From JAICTV01 sp035634055 (GTDB lineage Bacteria > Planctomycetota > Phycisphaerae > Tepidisphaerales > Tepidisphaeraceae), in the NCBI GenBank assembly GCA_035634055.1, contig DASQDR010000071.1, positions 1 to 7,547 of the forward strand: DNA of 7,547 bases. Direction: 5' to 3'. The translations under genes and the position numbers were made by a program. Position 1 is the first letter of the stretch; every line of letters starts with the position of its first letter. Positions 4,893-7,547 of the stretch are shown here, piece after piece. The notes under the pieces were generated by a model. The model was given only the letters and a program-made list of their open reading frames with translations. It was not told the origin of the DNA and did not search any database.

Positions 4893-6803
4893 GTGGCTTT
4901 CACCAACCCGGTTACCCTCCCGCAGGACATCCTCGACCGCATCGCACGGGTGATGGATTACCACGACTCCACGCGGCATACGCCGGAGTCGCTGGCGGCC
5001 GAGCCGGTGCAGCCGGACCCCACCACCCGCCCGTACGAGTTCCTCGTCTTCGAGATGCTCCCCAAGGTCGATCTCCCGCCCGGGCTGATCGACCTGAGCG
5101 GCTCGACGCTGTCGCTCATGCGCGACGGGCTGGCGGCGGTGCCGGCGGCGCAGGTCGGGCCGCCGCAGGACCTCAAGACGCTGGCCACCTGGCTCCACTT
5201 CGCCGACGGCATCGCCTCCAAGCGGCGCACCGTCACCCAGACCGTCTTCACCCGCACCTGCTTCAGCGACGGCGGCGCGTTCCCGTGCGAGCTGTACGTG
5301 TTCGCCCTGGCGGTCGACGGGCTGGAGGCGGGGCTTTACCACTACGCCCCGCGCGAATTCGCGCTGCGCAAGCTGCGCAACGGCCCCGAGACGCTGTCGC
5401 GGCTGACGCGCGGGCGGCCGGACCTGATGTTCCTCAAGACCGTGCCGGCGGCGATCTTCGTCTCGACCCTCTTCAGCCGCTCCACCTGGCGCTTCGGGCG
5501 GCGCGGGTACCGCAACGCGCTGCACGACGCCGGCTACCTGGTGCAGAACCTGGTGACGGTGGCGACCGGGCTGGGCATCCAGACGATGACGCGGCTGCAC
5601 CTGAACGAGTCCGCCACGCGCGAGCTGATCGGCGTGCCGCCGGACGCGGACTTCGCGCAGGCGGAGTCGGTGCAGGCGATGATCGTCTGGGCCGACCGCG
5701 CCACCTGCCCGATGGATTACGCCCCGCGCGCGGGCGCAACCGCGACCGCCGCGGCCACCGCGGCGCCCGCGGGAGCGACCGCGACGGGGGCGACCGCGAC
5801 GGCGGGCACGGCGACGGCGGGCACGGCGACGGGGGCGACGGCGACCGCGGCGACGCGGGCGCCAGTGGCGGCGGCGGCGAATTCGCCTGCTCGACCGGTG
5901 GTGCCGTTGTCGCTTTCGTCGCTGTCGGATTTTCCGCCGTCGCGCGGGGAGGAAGCGCTCGCCGGCGCCGCGGGATTTTCAGGATCGTCCGCCGGCGCGG
6001 GCCAGGGCGCGGGAGGCACTAACGCGTTGCCGCCGATCGAGCGGAGCGACATCGCGCCGGACGTGGTCCCTTACGTGTCGATCCTGGAAGCGCACAGCGC
6101 GTGCGTGGCGCCCGGCGTGGCGCTGCGCGAGCTGCGCTCACCGCTGACCGACACCTCGCCGCTGGCGGCCGGCCACCCGACGGTGGAGATGCCGGTCTCC
6201 ATCGAGGGCCCGCCCGCCGGCGACCCGCTGCGCAAGGTGCTGCTGACGCGGCAGGCGACGCCGCACTTCGGCCCGCGGCCGCTGTCGCGCCACCTGTTCG
6301 CGACCGTCAACGAGCTGACCTTCCGCGGCGGCACGTTTTTCCCGCTCCACCCCGACGGGCCGCACGTCGCGCTGGTCCGCCCGATGTGGATCGTCCACAA
6401 CGTTCAGGGGATGGACCCGGGCGTCTGGTACTACAACCCGATCACCGACCACTGGGCCACCGTCCGCCACGGCGGGCCGTTCCGCAAGGAGGCGGCGCGG
6501 CTGGCGCTCGACCAGCCGGCGTTCGGGCAGTGCGCCGCGACGTGCGTGCTGATCGCCAACCTCCAGCCGATCATGAGCGTCACCGGGCCTGACCTCTACC
6601 GCCTGGCGCACATCGAGAGCGGCATCGTGACCAACCGCATGGCGCTCAGTTGCGAGGGCGTCGGCCTCGCGTGGTTCGAGTCGGGGCAGTTCTACGACGA
6701 GCAGTGCCGGCAGTTCCTCGGCCTCCAGCAGAGCGGGTGGCAGCCGCTCAACGTGATCGCCGTGGGCATGCCGGCCGGCCCGCAGGCACCGGCGCCGAAG
6801 TAG
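4893..6803 (+). CDS. Tandem (two-domain) SagB/ThcOx-type nitroreductase-family oxidoreductase, 636 aa
   Basis: Two nitroreductase-fold domains of the SagB/ThcOx type are fused. Domain 1 (about residues 15-275) opens with the SagB signature YHDSTRHTPESLA (23-35). It then has the FMN/active-site segment CFSDGGAFPCELYV (123-136), GLEAGLYHYAP (143-153) and the helix YRNALHDAGYLVQNL (206-220). Domain 2 (about 390-625) has TRQATPHF (452-459), GMDPGVWYYNP (506-516) and the equivalent helix YRLAHIESGIVTN (569-581). A linker of about 100 residues, rich in Ala, Thr, Gly and Ser, joins them. Nitroreductases bind FMN at a dimer interface, so the fusion probably forms an internal pseudo-dimer. SagB proteins oxidise azolines to azoles in peptide maturation, but no YcaO protein or precursor peptide is seen here, so the substrate is unknown. 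Neither domain has the usual R-R-S-x-R motif intact, each keeping one Arg. No signal peptide or membrane segment is present. The GTG start was chosen from the ribosome site and promoter position. Confidence 0.88.
   Translation: MAFTNPVTLPQDILDRIARVMDYHDSTRHTPESLAAEPVQPDPTTRPYEFLVFEMLPKVDLPPGLIDLSGSTLSLMRDGLAAVPAAQVGPPQDLKTLATWLHFADGIASKRRTVTQTVFTRTCFSDGGAFPCELYVFALAVDGLEAGLYHYAPREFALRKLRNGPETLSRLTRGRPDLMFLKTVPAAIFVSTLFSRSTWRFGRRGYRNALHDAGYLVQNLVTVATGLGIQTMTRLHLNESATRELIGVPPDADFAQAESVQAMIVWADRATCPMDYAPRAGATATAAATAAPAGATATGATATAGTATAGTATGATATAATRAPVAAAANSPARPVVPLSLSSLSDFPPSRGEEALAGAAGFSGSSAGAGQGAGGTNALPPIERSDIAPDVVPYVSILEAHSACVAPGVALRELRSPLTDTSPLAAGHPTVEMPVSIEGPPAGDPLRKVLLTRQATPHFGPRPLSRHLFATVNELTFRGGTFFPLHPDGPHVALVRPMWIVHNVQGMDPGVWYYNPITDHWATVRHGGPFRKEAARLALDQPAFGQCAATCVLIANLQPIMSVTGPDLYRLAHIESGIVTNRMALSCEGVGLAWFESGQFYDEQCRQFLGLQQSGWQPLNVIAVGMPAGPQAPAPK
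5775..5849 (+). repeat. Period-15 in-frame tandem repeat coding the linker of the double SagB-like protein
   Basis: Five consecutive 15-base units (starting at 5775, 5790, 5805, 5820 and 5835) encode ATATG, ATATA, GTATA, GTATG and ATATA. Bases 5801-5815 and 5816-5830 are identical copies. Flanking sequence (about 5730-5774 and 5850-5880) is similar in composition but less regular. The period is a multiple of three, so gain or loss of units would keep the frame and change the linker length by five residues. The product is a flexible Ala/Thr/Gly tether. Confidence 0.8.
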
Positions 6804-6829
6804 CCCGCCGCCCCGCCGCCCCGCCGCCC

Positions 6830-6930
6830 GCCGGCGAAGTAATGCGCCGCCGCGTCAGTAATGTAGCGCGCAGGCCTGCCAGCGAAGTTACGTGCAGCCC
6901 CCGCCCGCCTTGCCGCGCGTGCGCGGGCGG
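6830..6930 (+). other. Palindrome- and hairpin-rich spacer before the amidohydrolase gene
   Basis: After the stop at 6803 come runs of CCGCC. GCGAAGT-like words recur around the spacer: CCGAAGTAG at the end of the coding sequence, GGCGAAGTAATG near 6832, and AGCGAAGTTACG near 6881. GCAGGCCTGC at 6870-6879 is a perfect 10-base palindrome. CCGCCCGC (6901-6908) pairs perfectly with GCGGGCGG (6923-6930) over 8 bp with a 14-base loop. AATAGCC follows, so it lacks the T-run of an intrinsic terminator. The last hairpin ends 14 bases before the ATG at 6945 and could affect translation or mark the end of the preceding transcript. Confidence 0.35.
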
Positions 6931-6944
6931 AATAGCCTGATCGG

Positions 6945-7547
6945 ATGCGCACGGAAGCCCCCACCGTAGCTCCCATCGAAGCCCTCGTCGCGGAGCGCCT
7001 GCCCGAGATCACGGCGTTCCGGCGGCGGCTGCACCGCATCCCTGAACTTGCCTACGAAGAGTTCAAGACCGCCGCCGCCATCCGCGCGGAGCTGGACCTG
7101 CTGAAGATCCCCTTCGCCGCCGGCCCGGCCGACGCGCCGACGGCGACGGTCGCGCTGATCGGCGACACCGGCAAGCCGTGCGTCGCGCTGCGCGCGGACA
7201 TCGACGCCCTGCCGATCGTCGAGCAGACCGGCTGCGAGCACTGCTCGACGCACGCCGGCCGGATGCACGCCTGCGGTCATGACGGGCACGCGGCGACGCT
7301 GCTGGGCGTCGCCGCGATCCTCAAGGCGATCGAGCACGACCTGCCGGCCTGCGTCAAGCTGCTCTGGCAGCCGGCCGAGGAAGGGGGCGGCGGCGCCGAG
7401 CGGCTGGTGCGCGCGGGCGCGCTCGACGGCCGGGCGCCGTACGGGCCGAAGGTTGACGCGATCTTCGGGCTGCACGGCTGGCCGGGGCTGAAGGTCGGCA
7501 CCGTCGCCACCAAGCCGGGCGCGCTGCTGGCGGCGACGGACAACTTC
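6945..7547 (+). CDS. Peptidase M20D-type amidohydrolase (hippurate hydrolase-like), N-terminal 201 residues, cut by window end
   Basis: This is a metal-dependent amidohydrolase of the M20 family, subfamily M20D, which cleaves N-acyl amino acids or related amides in the cytosol. The frame stays open to the last base, so the C-terminal half (about 200 residues in the family) lies outside. M20D motifs appear in order. RRRLHRIPELAYEE (26-39) is followed by ALRADIDALPI (81-91), and then MHACGHDGH (107-115), in which C110 and H112 are the usual metal ligands. WQPAEEGGGGA (141-151) holds the catalytic Glu pair E145/E146, and GLHGWPGLKVGTV (175-187) contributes ligand H177. The use of Cys as a ligand separates M20D from other M20 peptidases. 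The dimerisation lid and the last His ligand are beyond the edge. Substrate is not predictable from this part. The Shine-Dalgarno is weak (TGATCGG just before the ATG). The upstream spacer suggests separate control from the preceding gene. Confidence 0.9.
   Translation, partial: MRTEAPTVAPIEALVAERLPEITAFRRRLHRIPELAYEEFKTAAAIRAELDLLKIPFAAGPADAPTATVALIGDTGKPCVALRADIDALPIVEQTGCEHCSTHAGRMHACGHDGHAATLLGVAAILKAIEHDLPACVKLLWQPAEEGGGGAERLVRAGALDGRAPYGPKVDAIFGLHGWPGLKVGTVATKPGALLAATDNF

Noticed and set aside
3668..6022. Very long plus-strand open frame (784 codons) across the methyltransferase, hemQ and SagB-like genes
   Set aside because: It lies in a different frame from three genes with clear family motifs, and its translation is Arg/Ala/Gly-rich low complexity. 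This is a typical shadow frame in high-GC DNA.
5717..6052. Minus-strand frame with regular VAPVAVPAVAV-like repeats
   Set aside because: It is only the reverse reading of the period-15 linker repeat of the SagB-like gene.
4893..6803. Azole-forming peptide (TOMM) biosynthetic cluster
   Set aside because: Only the SagB-type part is present; no YcaO, E1-like partner, precursor peptide or transporter is encoded in the window.
1..7547. CRISPR array, insertion sequence or integrase
   Set aside because: There are no regularly spaced direct repeats with unique spacers, and no transposase or recombinase motifs were found on either strand.

Overview
This is a high-GC bacterial window. The best guess for the host is a planctomycete, possibly of the class Phycisphaerae. 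The clues are a PEP-CTERM surface protein with autotransporter-like beta repeats, an actinobacterial-style HemQ, and weak Shine-Dalgarno sequences. This assignment is inference; no rRNA or other taxonomic marker is present. Base composition changes visibly along the window: bases 1-920 are the most AT-rich, the PEP-CTERM gene is intermediate, and everything after about 3,100 is very GC-rich.

Left part (1-924): one small unrecognised ORF (32-307, +) is followed by about 600 bases without a convincing intact gene. That gap holds a run of hairpins (348-378, 380-412, 437-464). The second folds like the acceptor/T-arm half of a tRNA, with an exact T-arm consensus in its loop. Further on, an open frame without a start codon (660-830, +) reads like the C-terminal end of a decayed protein.

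Middle (925-2850, -): a secreted PEP-CTERM protein with a signal peptide, a large glycine-rich ectodomain, beta-repeat segments and a C-terminal sorting tail. It is divergent from the right-hand genes across a 257-base intergenic region (2851-3107).

Right part (3108-7547, all +): a class I SAM-dependent methyltransferase is followed after 12 bases by hemQ (chlorite-dismutase-family coproheme decarboxylase, last step of the coproporphyrin-dependent heme route). Next, from a probable own promoter, comes a large protein with two fused SagB/ThcOx-type nitroreductase domains joined by an Ala/Thr repeat linker. After a hairpin-rich spacer begins a peptidase M20D-type amidohydrolase, cut by the window end.

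The methyltransferase and hemQ are probably co-transcribed. The double SagB-like protein has no YcaO cyclodehydratase or precursor peptide beside it here, so a role in azole peptide maturation is not supported by this context. The most unusual items are this double flavoenzyme, whose usual FMN-binding arginine motif is altered in both halves, and the tRNA-like minihelix in the gene-poor left region.
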